Of a stretch of 64,000 nucleotides of DNA, positions 11,761-24,399 are shown in pieces. Made by a program: the position numbers and the translations under genes. The notes under the pieces are model-generated. The model worked only from the letters and a program-made list of their open reading frames with translations, ran no database searches and was not told the DNA's origin. This DNA is from Calamus simplicifolius (lineage: Eukaryota; Streptophyta; Magnoliopsida; Arecales; Arecaceae): contig UESW01000111.1 in assembly GCA_900491605.1 (NCBI GenBank), positions 24,323-88,322 on the forward strand. The letters run 5' to 3'. The stretch's first letter is position 1. Each line of letters starts with the position of its first letter.

Positions 11761-11772
11761 GCTCTGATACCA
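11761..11772 (-). other. Gypsy-1 primer-binding site (tRNA-iMet)
   Basis: The minus strand reads TGGTATCAGAGC three bases from the end of the right LTR (11776). Confidence 0.95.
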
Positions 11773-11775
11773 AAC

Positions 11776-13112
11776 TGATGCAGGATCGATTCGCATGCAA
11801 GTAATTTTTTTCCTTTTTTTAATGATTAATAATTCCATTTGATTATTCTTCCAAAGTAATAGCCTAAGAGGATTCAGAAAAATTAACAGTAAATCCGCAC
11901 GCGAAACAGTTCCTAAAAAAATAAGGAAGAAGGACCGCCAAGGCTAAGAAGCCCCGGTAGGGCTTGCTCTCCTACAATAAAGTTACTAGTAGATTAGAAA
12001 GATGTACCTGGCAAGAGGGGAAGATCAAAGTGTTGAAGGGGTTGCTCTACCTGGCGGATGCATCCTAGATGACCAAGCCTTGAGCCCACGGATCTGCGGC
12101 TAAGTATCCGCTGACCTGGATGATGATCACCTTGAATCCTGGATTTGTGGCTACTGAAGGGATCTGCAAGATCACCATACAAGAATAATAGAAAAATTTA
12201 GAATAGAGGCAAAGAGACAAGGAAGGAGTAGAGAAAAGGGAAGATCGGCCAAGGGCTCTTGGGTGTCCACTATTGGAAGACAAAGGTGGCGGCCAGGGTT
12301 TCTTCTGGAGACTTGGGATATTGGCACGCACAGGAGGAGGGAAACAAGAGCACCAGAGAACCAATTAACAAAAATCATAATAACTCAAAACTTGGATTGA
12401 TTGATTAATAATAAAAGATACATCATTCATACAAGAGGGTCTCTTTTATAGAGCAAGAGACTTGGGGCCCAAGAAAATACAGATATGAAAAGAGAGAAAG
12501 AAAAAAAAGGCGCCATAATCAAATTTGGCATAAAATCTGCAGCGTCCAGATGAGGAAGGTGATCTTCTAGATGTAATCAGTGGCAGTTGGATTCGGCATG
12601 AAATCTATGGCGTCCAGATAGGCAGGTGATCTTCTAGATATGATTGAGATGCAATCAGTGGTAGCTTAATTTGGCATGAAAATCTGCAGCGTCCAAATGA
12701 GGAAGGTGATCTTCTAGATGCAATCAATAGCAGCTGGATTCGGCATGAAATCTGTGGCATCCAGATAAGAAAAATGATCATCCAGATCGAAAAGGTTGCT
12801 TGCTCTGCTAGGTGGCATGTGGGCTGCTTGAAGTAGGTGTGGCACCAACTTGAATTTAGCAGCTGCTCTGTCTGACTGTGATGGCCTTGTCTTCTGCTCT
12901 AATACTGATGTCTCCTCTTGTAAGCTGATGAACTTACTACAGGACTCACATTAAAATAAACTGAACTGGATAGGACTCAATTTAGAATAAAATGAACTGG
13001 ATGGGACTCAAAATAAACTAAACTTTATTTCCCAACTCAAGACTTGAATCATAACTAATCAGATATCCATAGAGGGTTAAGAATCCTTTGCTTGATCCTG
13101 GTGCCCGCACCA
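11776..13112 (-). repeat. Gypsy-1 5' LTR
   Basis: 1337 bp, TG...CA, collinear with 4652-5991 over its full length. The TATA box is on the minus strand at 12451-12442. It differs from its partner by scattered substitutions and small indels, including a longer T-rich run near 11810. Confidence 0.95.
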
Positions 13113-13117
13113 TGACC
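13113..13117. repeat. Gypsy-1 target-site duplication, right copy (TGACC)
   Basis: Identical to 4647-4651. Confidence 0.93.
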
Positions 13118-14520
13118 TCTCCCTTTGAGTTTGCTTTAATCAAAAGCAACTATCCTTGTACTAGCATCTACTCTAAGGCTAACTCCATCGCAAATAGCTG
13201 AGTGCAGAGGCAAGATTGTTCAACCAAAGAAGGTAGTCTCAAAGAGGCTAACTAGCATGGTTCATCAACACTATACTCATTATCAAAAGAAGATAAAGGT
13301 GACCAACTTGGGTTGCCTTCCATGCTACATTTCAAACGATGATGAGGGGGCCAAGGTGGCAGGTAAAGCAAAGGGAGCAAGGCCAATTGCCAAGGCAACT
13401 AGGCCAAGTTCTAAATATTGGTATGGCCAAGCAATCAACTCCGATGCTGGAGGAGAGTGTCAAGGCTCTTATTATTGGGAGGAAGAGGTGGTGGCACTAA
13501 AAATTCCCCTTCTAGGCCCGAGAGTTCAAGCATCCCATGGTTTGAAGTTGTCGATTCCTCCATTTGTGAGGTCAAAAAGGTATATTCTGAAACAAAATAT
13601 TCATCCTATCAACTCTATCTAGGTAGGATGGATGGGTCTTAGGTTGCTTTGCGGCATTTGCCCATCCATGAATACAGCTGATTTTTCCAACAAGTTGAAT
13701 GCCGACCTGATTATTAACTTCAGCTATCTGGTCATGAAAGTATGCACTTTCTCTTCTTCTTCTTTGCTCTCTAAGTTTAGATGCTTGGTATCAGTTGATC
13801 TTTTTCTTTCTCGATGATTTTTATAGAGCCTACATTGTCTTTATGTGCTCTTTGAGAAGCTTAATAAGTGAAATGCTGAGTTTAACTAATTCAATGCACT
13901 AGTCGATGAGTGGCACGATCGGATCAAGTCTAAGAACATGAAGATCGTCATCAACAAGACTTTAGTTGCAACATTTAAAAGGGAGGATCATTAAGGTAGG
14001 ACAACAATTAGCTCTATAACAAGGTCTCGATGAGGTAAAGTGAATGTCCCAAGGGTCGATAGAAGGAATTGAATGACGTTCGGCATGAGCTTGGGCATGA
14101 ATTGATGGTTAAGGATTGGTCACTAACAAATAAGAAGTGGCCTGCCTGAAGGAGGAGAGGGACAAGCTCAAGAATAAGCTATCCCAAGCACATGCTCTAC
14201 TAATCAAGGCCTTCAAGAACTCAACGGAGTATAAGAAGGCACTTGTCAACTATTCCAATAAAACTTACGCACGTAGTCTGGTTTGAGGAATGCTAAAGGC
14301 AAATATTGGTGCTCCATTCAAAGCTCGATCTAGGCCTATGGATCTCGATATGATCAATGGGATAGCCATTTCCTAAGGAGGACACTCCTCACAAGGTGGC
14401 ACTAAGAAGCAGGCTCTTATGGTAGTTGAAGTAGAGTGCCAAGCTATCGAGTGAGTCAAGGTTGGCTCTTTAGATGATGGGGAAGAAGAACTTGACTCAT
14501 CATTTGTAAAGCAATTCTAA
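13118..14520 (+). pseudogene. Decayed plus-strand ORF, likely antisense ORF of the old Tat-type gypsy
   Basis: Coding-like plus-strand sequence in several frames: PKKVVSKRLTSMVHQHY (near 13225-13275), an open frame 13257-13622, and a coiled-coil-like stretch near 14145-14270 reading CLKEERDKLKNKLSQAHALL and FKNSTEYKKALVNYSNKTY. It ends with an acidic tail (DDGEEELDSSFVKQF-stop) near 14475-14520. The surrounding old gypsy pol is on the opposite strand. Extra ORFs in antisense between pol and the 3' LTR are known in Tat/Retand elements; assigning this one to that class is inference. It begins upstream of gypsy-1, near 4555. Confidence 0.5.
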
Positions 14521-14789
14521 AAACCTCCCCTTTGACTTGTTGCTGGAAACTTTCTTCTTTTGTTCTATAATTCGACTTTAACCCCTCTTTGTAGTTGGCA
14601 TTTAGATTGATCTTTGTAATGACTTTATAGACCAATGAAAGTACTTTTTTCTCTCAAGTGACATTGCTTTATTTTCTTGCTTACATACATCTAAATTTTC
14701 TTCCTGAATAGCAGTGCCTTAGGTCATCTTAGATAGGTCAGCACTTAGAGTTAGGAGGAACAAAGCCAAGTTGTGCCAACTGCCAAGAT
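14521..14789. other. 3' flank of the antisense ORF
   Basis: AT-rich and non-coding, with a polyadenylation-like AATGAA near 14634. It ends at the copia-2 target duplication. Confidence 0.35.
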
Positions 14790-14794
14790 GTTAT
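14790..14794. repeat. Copia-2 target-site duplication, left copy (GTTAT)
   Basis: GTTAT precedes the left LTR and recurs at 23802-23806 right after the right LTR. Confidence 0.9.
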
Positions 14795-16621
14795 TGTTGG
14801 AAATGTGTCCCAAAGCCAATTGTCTAAGCTGTAGACGGTTATACTCATTGTAATTGTATATGAATTTTATAATAAATAAAAGTAATTTTTGGTAGTTTAT
14901 CATATTTACATTTTTCTGTAAAACGCTCTTGTGTGATGGAGTCCTTAGAACTACTTTGCATATATAGAGAGGATATATCGAGTAGTTCTTAAAACTGTTT
15001 GCAAATAAAGGATACATTGTTATAGGAAGACAACGTATCAAGTATAGGTTGATGTATATTATATAGGTTGGTTGTCCTCTTGACCAAGGATTGTGAAGAC
15101 ACTGGTATAGCATACTGTGAAATATATGACATTTTATTGAACGTGACCTACCTGCGGAGCTTCCTTCTACCAAGGGTTGCTTGTGAAGGGATATGGATAT
15201 AAGTATTTCTGAACCTAAGATCATTATGGTAGCTTATAAGCAACTTACTGTGCTTTGGTGTGGGACTATCTGGATCTCTAATCTAGTGATGAAAGGTATT
15301 TGGGTCTAGTCAAGTACTTATGGAGCAGTGATGGATCAAGATGAGATTGACCCCTCCAAATAGTTTAGAGTACGTAAATATCTCACTATGTCTCAACTTA
15401 GCAAAACCTTGGCCAGGATAGTTCTTGTGAGAAGTCACAGGACTTGTAAGGTTGAGACATATTATGAATGTGCTGATTAAGGGTTGGTAGTTAAACCCTA
15501 AGTCACCCTGACCATTATGAGGTCAAAGGGATGAATTATATGATAACCATATGCCAAAGGATTAGATTATTGCTTTAAAATCTTCGACCTATCCGAATGT
15601 CGGGTGTCATTGCTAGATAGTGACTTCGATGGGTGCTATAAATGTTCTAGTATTATTGGCTTAGTGTTCGAACCTATGGGCTCACACACCATAGGAGTTT
15701 TCTTCTTGATCTAAAGGCTGATCGATGATTGAGTCAAGCCAAATATGTTTTGGTTTGGGATCCAATTGGATTGGACTTAACCATGGAATTTCAAATTTTT
15801 TTAAATTTTCGAAATTAGTTTGAAATTTAAATTTAGCATTTTTTTTAATCTGAATTTAGAATTTAGATTATGATTGGAATTCAGAATTTAAACCTAGAAC
15901 TAATTTGTAACATTTAAAGCTAAATAATGTTTTCTCCTTAACCCTCTCCTAAAGTCCCTCCATCTTTCAAACGTAAAACCTCTCATCAAGTCCCTTCACC
16001 TTTCAAACCTCTTCCACTCTCCACACATCCTTCCACCTTCCAAATCTCTTCCCTTCATGCTAGCCTTTATATAAGGGTTATAGTTGGTGGAGAGGATTTT
16101 GGGAGTTTTCTAATATAGAAAAAGGTTTTCTATCTTAGTGTTGGATTTTGAGGATTAAGTTTTTGGGTGAGTAGAGAGTAGTTTGAAAAAGGTTTCCTCT
16201 TCTACCTCTACTAGTTCTCCTTCGGCTACAAAACCATCATGCTGTCCAAAGGAAGAAGAAGGAGATCAGCTTTCGTAGATCTAAGGAGCTAGCACTCCGA
16301 AGGATTTGATCAGGAAAGAGCCTTGGTATGAATTACCTCTAGAGGCCATATGTGTGTGTGGCTTAAGGAGCTCTTCTCTTTAACCATCCAGTAGTTTGCA
16401 AAGGTAAAGTACCTTATTGTAATTTGATATGATCAAATTATTTACATAAAATGGTTTTATATTTTGCTTTCTAACTTTTTGATATCATTTACATGCACTA
16501 TTATCCTGTTAGTTCCTAATGTAGGTAGATAGATAAATTGATTTGTCATTAATTTTGCTATTTTAAAAAATAAAAAAAATAAAATAGATTGCATAAATCT
16601 ACCTGCATAGGTTTTCTTATA
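14795..16621 (+). repeat. Copia-2 5' LTR
   Basis: 1827 bp. Starts TGTTGGAAATGTGTCCC and ends GGTTTTCTTATA. The 3' terminus is TA, not the usual CA. A TATA box (TTTATATAAGG) lies at about 16067-16076. Confidence 0.92.
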
Positions 16622-16622
16622 G

Positions 16623-16634
16623 TGGTATCAGAGC
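16623..16634 (+). other. Copia-2 primer-binding site (tRNA-iMet)
   Basis: TGGTATCAGAGC, one base after the LTR. Confidence 0.95.
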
Positions 16635-18073
16635 GTGGTTCTTGTAACATAATAATAGTTGCATGTTAATATGATATCTTGAGTTTTCTTATCACTAAAG
16701 TACTTGGAGTGGGTGGATTTGCAAAGGCCGTTCGGTCATAGGAGAAAAGCAGGGCTTAAAGACCTTCTCTTTCCATTCAATGGGATCTCCTATGACATGT
16801 AAGGGTGCCACTTGTGTCATGACCCATGAAGAAGAAAAGTGAAGAGATTATCGATTAAAATTGTTTTAGTCTTATTTTTGGATGGTATGATCATAAACTA
16901 TTTTAATTTTTATAAATTTATTTTACATGTTAAATTAAAATTATTTTAATTTAAAAGCTTATTGAATTTAATTAAAAATTAAATTATCTTAAATAATAAA
17001 AAAAATCTAGAAATATGATTTAAAGATCTTAAGTCATTTGCATAAGCTTTAAGGATCATGGGTTAGCTTGAGTTAGATCCTTAATTGGGTTAGACCTAAG
17101 TTTAGATTAATTGGACTAAAAAGAGAACTTAAATCTAATCAAAAGTTGAGTTAGGTTATATTCTCTTTAGATCTCTCTAATTAGTTAGATTAATCAGTCC
17201 ATAAATTTAAATGAACCTATTTTGTGGCTCAGTGGTGAGCCCAAGTCTTTAGGCTAATCTAACCAAATCTGATGAACCCATCCCATGATCTCACTTACCT
17301 AAAAAATATGATCGATCAGTATTGATTGGGTAGCTCATTGATTCGAGTTAGCCCATGTCACCTAAGGTGAATCAGTATGACTGCTTTAGGTACCCAAGGA
17401 CTAATTGTTCATAAACCCTTCTACAAGTTAGTGGGAGGATTCTTGATTATGGTCCATATGTTCTCTTTCATATGTCACACGTTAAAATGAAACCCTTTAA
17501 ATTATTAAGTCCTTAAAAGATAAAGTTATGGGATAACTAAGTCTTAGCCTTCCATTAATTGGATGGTAATGGGTCAAATAGTTGGGTGATCATTGGCAAA
17601 CCCAAAGGTCGAATGTTTATCAAGCTATTAAAATTTTTAATCCTAATATGATGGCTCAATGTGACTCTCTTAACGGTGGTCAGGTGGGCTGGCCAAAGTT
17701 GGGCTTGACTATTCGTTGGTTAGAAGCATTAAATTTTATCATGTTAATGGTTGGACCTAACCAGGACCTTCAATAGAAGGCTCAAAGGCCGATTAAAGTG
17801 TACTATGAGGCAAAATTAATTACTAAAAGTTACTTAAAGAAGTAATCGGTTAAAGAACCTACCTTTAGATGTGCATGGGTGGGCCAGCCAAAGTCGGGCT
17901 CATGTATTGTCTATTGGATTTTAGTACCCACTAAGGGATTAAAAGTAATTCCTCGAATTGGAGGTAGAGGCTTCCAGTCTGAATAAAATAGTGGAAGGGC
18001 CTTTAGACTAAAGTCCATGCCTTTAGGATAATAATTCATATACAATAATAGGTTTTTTGTTTTCTTTCAGATA
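16635..18073 (+). other. Copia-2 untranslated leader
   Basis: About 1.4 kb without a credible ORF. Two similar phrases (GGTGGGCTGGCCAAAGTTGG near 17682 and GGTGGGCCAGCCAAAGTCGG near 17878) suggest an old internal duplication or RNA structure. Confidence 0.6.
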
Positions 18074-18930
18074 ATGTCTACCAACTTGTCGCTCCAATCA
18101 TTGCTTGACAATGAAAAACTGATGGGTCCCAACTTTGCTAGCTGGTATCGAAGGCTCCGGATTGTCCTGGAGCATGAACGGATTCTTTATGTGATAACGG
18201 ATCCAGCACCTAAAGTCCTTACTCCTAATGGTTTGGTCAGAGATACTTATCTGAAGTGGCTCTCTGATCGACCACTGTCTGATGCTTAATGCTAGCAGCG
18301 ATAACGATGAGTTCAGTCATAAATTTGAGGAAGTCCAGCCAGAGAAAATCCTTCAAAAGTTGAAGGAATCCTTCGGCACACCAGATGACGTTGAGAGGTA
18401 CAAGGTCTCTTGTGCCATCTACAATGCGCGGATGCATGATGGAGCCTCGGTCACTGATCATGTATTGTACATGATCAAGATGATTAAGTGCTTGGGCAAA
18501 CTTGGTTGTCCCATGCATGAACAACTTGGGAAAGATGCGATACTGAACTGCCTATCCCCTTCCTATCTCGACTTTCTTGATCAATATAGAATGAATAAGC
18601 TGCAGTAAACTACCATGGCTTACTTGTTTACTGCAGACTTATGAGAAATATCACCAGCTCAATAAAAGGGTGATGAATTTAGTGAGAGGTTCTATGGGAA
18701 TTTATCGTCCCTTTAAGAAAGGAAAAAAGAAAAATAAAAATAAAAAGAAGGTGCAAAATGCTGGGACCAGTTAGGCTAAAAAGGTTGAAGCTGATCAAGT
18801 ATGGCAGAGTGCTTTTACAAGAAGCAGGGTCATTGAAGAGGAACTATCCTCTTTATATTGCATCCCTTGATCCGAACAGGTCCAAGAAGAGAAAGCAGCA
18901 AAAATGCTGAATAAGGTATTTATATGATAA
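18074..18930 (+). pseudogene. Copia-2 gag
   Basis: Starts at ATG 18074 (MSTNLSLQSLLDNEKLMGPN, then FASWYRRLRIVLEHERILYV), a typical copia gag N-terminus. It continues in a second frame (18282-18608) with VSCAIYNARMHDGASVTDHV. A lysine-rich linker (KKGKKKNKNKKK, about 18717-18752) precedes a degenerate CCHC knuckle (KKQGHxKRNYPLY, about 18820-18860). A frameshift near 18285 and a stop near 18606 break it. Confidence 0.85.
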
Positions 18931-19390
18931 CGCCTTGTAATTTCTATATCTATGATACTACTAATTGGATATTGGATACCAAAAGTCCAATTCACATATG
19001 CAATTCTTTGCAGGAACTTCAAGTTAGTAGAAGATTCAAGGATGGTGAGAGATTCTTAAACATGGAAATGGAAGCCAAGTTCCAGTCCTAGTGTTGGGAA
19101 TCATCAAACTTATTTTTGAGTCTTGTACAATCATTCTAAATGAATGTCATTATTGTCCATCTTTTATTTTAAATATCATTTCTATAGGCCAATTGACCAT
19201 GTTTGGTTATGAACTATCAATAAAGAATGACATTTGCAAAATCATTATAAATGGTTCTATTGTGATGAATGGATATATGAGTAATGGCATATATGTACTA
19301 TCGACTGTTAGTATAATGTATACATCTAGCAAACACTCCAGGATAAACGATATCAGTAATGCTTACTTTGGCAATGCCAGCTAGGTCATA
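18931..19390 (+). pseudogene. Copia-2 protease and GAG-pre-integrase region
   Basis: DTTNWILDTKSPIHICNSLQ (near 18952-19010) is the copia protease site with the usual DTGS changed to DTKS. The following open frame (19091-19384: CHYCPSFILNIISIGQL, YELSIKND) is the conserved region before integrase. A shift lies near 19080. Confidence 0.75.
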
Positions 19391-20240
19391 TTAATAAGAA
19401 TAGGATAAATAGGTTGAAACAAGAAGGTTTGATTGATGTTAATGATTTTGAATCATTACCAACCTGTGAATCTTGTCTTCTGGTAAAATGACAAAGTTAT
19501 CTTTTGGTGGAAAAGGTGAATGGGCAAATAAAATTCTAAGTCTGGTACATATCGATGTATGCGGACCTATGAATGTCAGTGTTAGGGGTGGGTATAATTA
19601 TTTCATTACGTTTACAGACGATCTTTCGAGGTATGGTTATATATTCTTGATGAGATATAAGTTTGAATCGTTTGAAATGTTCAAACGATATCGTAATGAA
19701 GTAGAAAAAAAACTGGAAAGTTTATCAAAACCCTTCGATCAGATCGAGGTGGTGAATATCTTTCTAGTGAGTTTTTTGTTATATCTTAAGAAGAATGGGA
19801 TTCTCTCTCAATGAACACCTTCAGGGATACCTCAGTTAAATGAAGTATCTGAAAGAAAAATCGAACCCTGTTAGGCATGGTTCGGTCCATGATGGGCTTT
19901 GCTTCTCTGCCGATCTCCTTTTGAGGGTATGCTCTAGAGTCAATATATTACCTCTTAAATAGAGTTTCAAGTAACTCTGTTAATAAACACCATATGAGAT
20001 ATGGACTAGGCGTAAGCCGATACTCTCACACCTTCGGGTCTGGGGCTGCCCGGCTTATGTTAAACATTTGGAAATAGATAAGCTTGGACCTAGGTCTAAT
20101 GATGCCTATTTGTTGGGTATCCAAAAGAGTCTAAGGGGTATTACTTTTACTTATCTGAAGAACAAAAGTTGTTCGTCAGTCTTAGGGCTATCTTTTTAGA
20201 AAAGGAGTTCCTTAGTGAAGGAACTGGAGCCACTAAGGTT
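19391..20240 (+). pseudogene. Copia-2 integrase
   Basis: HINKNRINRLKQEGLIDV (zinc-binding part), then LVHIDVCGPMNVSVRGGYNY and FTDDLSRYGYIFLM. RSDRGGEYL (about 19738, shifted frame) and PQLNEVSERK (about 19830) give the catalytic D-D-E positions. At least three frameshifts or stops. Confidence 0.82.
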
Positions 20241-20439
20241 GAACTTAGTGAAGTTTAATAGGTAAAAAAATTAACACACTTAAGAGATGACACAAAATGA
20301 TTTTGACTAGATCAAATCCAGAGCCCATACAGAAATATTAAGGAGATCCGGTAGGGTACTGTCAGCTGGACAGATACTACCGTTTCTTAATTCGGAATGG
20401 CGATCCTATTGAACTTGATGAAAACAATAAGGATCTGAT

Positions 20440-22030
20440 CACTTATATGGATGCAATGCAGAGGTCTGATTCTAAGAAATGGCTAGAAGCCATGAAATCC
20501 AAAATGGAATCCATGAAAATCAACAATGTATACACATTGATTGATCTACCTGATGGAATAAAACTCATTGGATGCAAATGGATTTTCAAAAGAAAAAGAG
20601 GCGCAATGAGCAGGTAGAGACCTATAAAGCTCATCTGGTTGCCAAGAGATATCATCAACGTTATGGTATAGACTATGACAAGACATTTTCTCCTATGACA
20701 ATGCTTAAATCCATTTGGATTATGCTTGCTTTAGCTACACACATTGATTATGAAATCTGGCAAATGGATGTTCAAACAGCTTTCCTTAATGGTGAGCTAG
20801 AAGAGGAGGTGTATATGATACAACTTGAAGGGTTCTTATCCATAGATGCGTCAAAAGTGTGCAAACTTCAAAGATCCATTTATGGATGAAGTGGGCATCT
20901 CGGAGTTGGAACATGCATTTTGATAATTGTATCAAGACGTATGGTTTTATTAGGAACAGAGAAGAACCTTGCATTTATAAATGGGCTAATGGTTCTGTGG
21001 TTGTATTTCTTGTGTTGTATATGGATGACATTCTCTTAATCGAGAATGACATCCCAGCACTACAGGGAATAAAGGTCTGGTTATCATCTCAGTTTCTATG
21101 AAGGACTTGGGTGATGCCTCTTATATACTTGGTATGAAGATCTATAGAGATAGATCTAAGAGGCTTCTAGGATTATCCTAATATACGTACATAGACACGT
21201 ACTAAAATGGTTCAACATGAAGAATTTAAGAAAGGCTACTTCCAATAGGCCATAAATTTTTCTCTCCAAAAAGGATTGTGCAACAACTCCTGAGGAGAGA
21301 GCGTATGAATAAGATTCATATACTTCAGTGGGTTCTATCATGTACGCCATGACATGTACTAAACTAGATGTGACATACTCACTAGGGATAGTGAGTAGAT
21401 ACCAGTCTGACCCAGGTGATGCTCATTGGAAAGTAGTAAAGACTATCCTTAAGTATTTATAAAATACTAAAGACCAATGGCTAATTTATGGAGAACCTGA
21501 CTTAAAACTTATGGATATACCGACTCTAGTTTTCAGTCAGATAAGGATGATAGCAAGAGTGTGTCAAGTTTATCTTTGTCCTAAATGGAGGAGCGATTTG
21601 CTAAAAAGTTATGCATCTTTATCCTAAATGAGGAGTGATTTGCTAAAAAAGTTCTATGCAGCAGATTGTGGCGGACTCAGTTTGCAAGGCAGAATATATT
21701 ACACATCGGATGAAGCAAAGGAAGCTATATGGCGAAGTTTCTAGGCGAACTAAGAGTGACACCTTCTTCGGATGGTCCCATTTGGTGTGCTATGACAACA
21801 TGGAGCTATTGCTCAAGCCAAAGAGCCAAAGTCCCATCAACGCACCAAACATATTCTGTCGCTATCACCTTGTGCGATAAATCATGAGGGAGGTGACATC
21901 GACCTTCAGAAGATCGATGGAAAGAGAACCTAGCCGACCAATTCACTAATTCTATTGAAATTCAAGAGTTTAATGATTGTAAATGGAAAATGGGAATTAG
22001 ATTCTATTTCAATTGGCTTTAGTCCAAGTG
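20440..22030 (+). pseudogene. Copia-2 reverse transcriptase / RNase H
   Basis: KKWLEAMKSKMESM, DGIKLIGCKWIFKRKR, then in the next frame IDYDKTFSPMTMLKSI, IWQMDVQTAFLNGELEEEVY and KVCKLQRSIYG-stop. After a shift, SWNMHFDNCIKTYGFI, CIYKW and VLYMDDILLIEND (YMDD intact). RNase H remnants run from 21110 to the polypurine tract near 22023-22035. Stops and shifts near 20580, 20887 and 21100. Confidence 0.87.
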
Positions 22031-22035
22031 GGAGT

Positions 22036-23801
22036 TGTTGGAAAATGTATCCCAATGCTACAAATAAAAGTAATTTTTGGTAGTTCATCACATTTCATTT
22101 TTATGTAAAAAGCTCTTGTGTGATGGAGTCCTTAGAACTACCTTGCATTCGATATAGAGAGGATATATCGAGTAGTTCTTAAAACTATTTGCAACCAAAG
22201 GATACATTGTTATAGGACACAGGTATCAAGTATAGGTTGATGTATGTCATATAGGTTGGTTATCCTTTTGACCAAGGAGTATGAAAATACTGGTATAGTA
22301 TACTATAAAATGTATGACATTTCATTGAACGTGACCCACCTGCGGAGCTTTCTTTTGCCAAGGGTTGCTTGCGAAGGGATATGGATATAAGTATCCCTCG
22401 AACATGAGATCACTATGGTAGCTTACAAGTAACTCACTATGCTTTAGTGCGGGACTATCTGGATTTTTAATCCAGTGATGAAAGGTATCTGGTATAGTCA
22501 AGTGCTTGTGGAGTGGTGGATCAAGATGGGATTGATCCCTTCAAATAGTTTGGAGTAAATGTCTCACTATGTCTCAACTTAGCAAATTTTAGCCAGGAGT
22601 CACAGGCTTGTAAGGTTGAGGCATATTATGGATGTGCTAATTAAGGGTTGGCAGTTAAACCCTAAGTCATCCTAAGCATTATGAGATCAAAGGGATGAAT
22701 TATATGGTAACCATATGCCAGATTTAGATTATTGCTTTGTAATCTTCGATCTATCCGGATATCGGGTGTCATTGCTAGATGGCGACTTCGATTGGTACTA
22801 GAAATATTTTGGTACTACTGGCTTAGTATTTGAACCTATGAGGTCACACACCATAGGGGTTTTCTTCTTGATTAAAGGTTGATCGATGATTGAGTCAAGC
22901 CAAATATGTTTTGGTTTGGGGTCCAATTGGATTGGACTTAACCATGCACTCTTTCTTTCCTTTTATTGCATTCGAATTTAAATTTCAAATTTAAATTTTT
23001 TGCTAAAATTAGTCTTGAGTTTAAATTTGAAATTCTTTTTAAATCTGAATTTAAATTTAGATTACGATTGGAATTTAAAATTTAAACTAGAACTAATTTG
23101 TAACACTTAAAGCTAAATAATGTTTTCTCCTTAACCCTCTTCTAAAGTCCCTCCGCCTTCCAAACGTAAAACCTCCCCCAAGTCCCTCCACCTTTCAAAC
23201 CACTCTCACTCTCCATAAATCCTTTCACCTTCCACACCTCTTCCCTTCATGCTAGCCTTTATATAAGGGTTATAGTTGGTTGTAATGAGAGAGAGGATTT
23301 TTGGGGGTTTTCTAACTTAGAAAAATTTTTCTACCTTAGTGTGGGATTTTTGAGGATTAAGTTTTGGGTGAGTAGAGAGTAGTTTGGGAAAGGGTTCCTT
23401 TTCTATCTCTACTAGTTCCTTTGGCTACAAGACCGTCTTGTTTCCAAAAAAAAGAAGAAGATCAGCCTTCATAGATCCTAAGGAGCAACACTCCGAAGAA
23501 TTTGATCAGGAAAGAGTCCAGTGTGAACTACCTATAGAGGCCATACGTGTGTGGCTTAAGGAGCTCTTCTTTCAACCATCTAGTAGTTTGCAAAGGTAAA
23601 GTATCTTACTATAATTTGATCTAATCAAATCATTAATATAAAATGGTTTTATGTTTTGCTTTCTAACTTTTTGATATCATTTACATGTACTATTATCCAT
23701 TGATAGATAAATCGATTTGATCATTTATCTTAATTTTTTTATTTTAAAAAATAAAAAAAATTAATAGATTGCATAAATCTACATGCATAGGTTTTCTTAT
23801 A
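22036..23801 (+). repeat. Copia-2 3' LTR
   Basis: 1766 bp, preceded by AAGTGGGAGT. Collinear with 14795-16621 with many small indels. The TATA box is at about 23258-23267. It also ends in TA. Confidence 0.92.
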
Positions 23802-23806
23802 GTTAT
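23802..23806. repeat. Copia-2 target-site duplication, right copy (GTTAT)
   Basis: Identical to 14790-14794. Confidence 0.9.
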
Positions 23807-24399
23807 AGCTTCCCTCTTGTAGCTAACTTGCTCAACTCGGTTTTTGGGAGTTGTGATATCAATACTAGCTCAAGTCAGCTTGGTATATGATTTAAGTCAG
23901 CCCTAGAAACCTTCCAAACCCTTAAGCTAATCTTTCATAAATTTTCAGTGAAGAATTATCGATAGATCGACCTCTAAAACCTATTTAAACTTTACCTATC
24001 TTGGTAGCTCCTTATGGAACAAAGTCTCTCCCTAGAACTTTGAGGCTTTCTTGATTAAGGTCGCCCTTAGGAGTAATTGAAGAATGCTCTCTAAAATGGT
24101 CTCTCAAGTCGGCACCTAGGACTCATGCCTTTTGGGGTGCCCCTTAACCAAGCTTTGTTCTACATTCAACTGGCCTAGTTTTTATAACGCTTTGCATAGC
24201 CTTGACCAACTTGTCCTTCGGTGATCAATTTGAGGAGCATCAGTTAAACTCAAAGTTAATTTGAGCTAATTCTGTAAAATCTTCGGTGGTTGCTAGGTTG
24301 AGTGAACAGTTGGGCACTACCACTCTTTTTAAGTCCATAACTTGCTAGAATTTTATAGGTCAACTTTGATGACTGGTCTTTTGTCAATCAAGGCTAAAG

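Larger units (their letters stand above)
4652..13112 (-). mobile_element. Gypsy-1: complete Ty3/gypsy chromovirus-type retrotransposon (8461 bp)
   Basis: Two LTRs (4652-5991 and 11776-13112), a tRNA-iMet primer site and a 5-bp TSD define both ends exactly. Minus-strand order is gag, protease, RT, RNase H, integrase, chromodomain-like end. That order, with the C-terminal chromodomain, indicates the chromovirus group; the clade is not assigned. By eye the LTRs differ at roughly 5-7% of positions in the stretch I compared, so the insertion is not very recent. Several stops, frameshifts and a 167-bp tandem duplication in RT make it non-autonomous. Confidence 0.95.
14795..23801 (+). mobile_element. 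Copia-2: complete Ty1/copia retrotransposon (9007 bp)
   Basis: LTRs 14795-16621 and 22036-23801, a primer-binding site at 16623-16634, a polypurine tract just before 22036 and a 5-bp TSD define it. Plus-strand order is gag, protease, integrase, RT, RNase H. The long LTRs starting TGTTGGAAATGT resemble the Angela/Tork group (inference). The coding region is heavily degraded and the LTRs have many differences and indels, so it is old. Confidence 0.94.

Noticed and set aside
14751..15224. 157-codon minus-strand frame across the copia-2 LTR start
   Set aside because: It crosses the TSD and LTR border and has no domain; chance frame.
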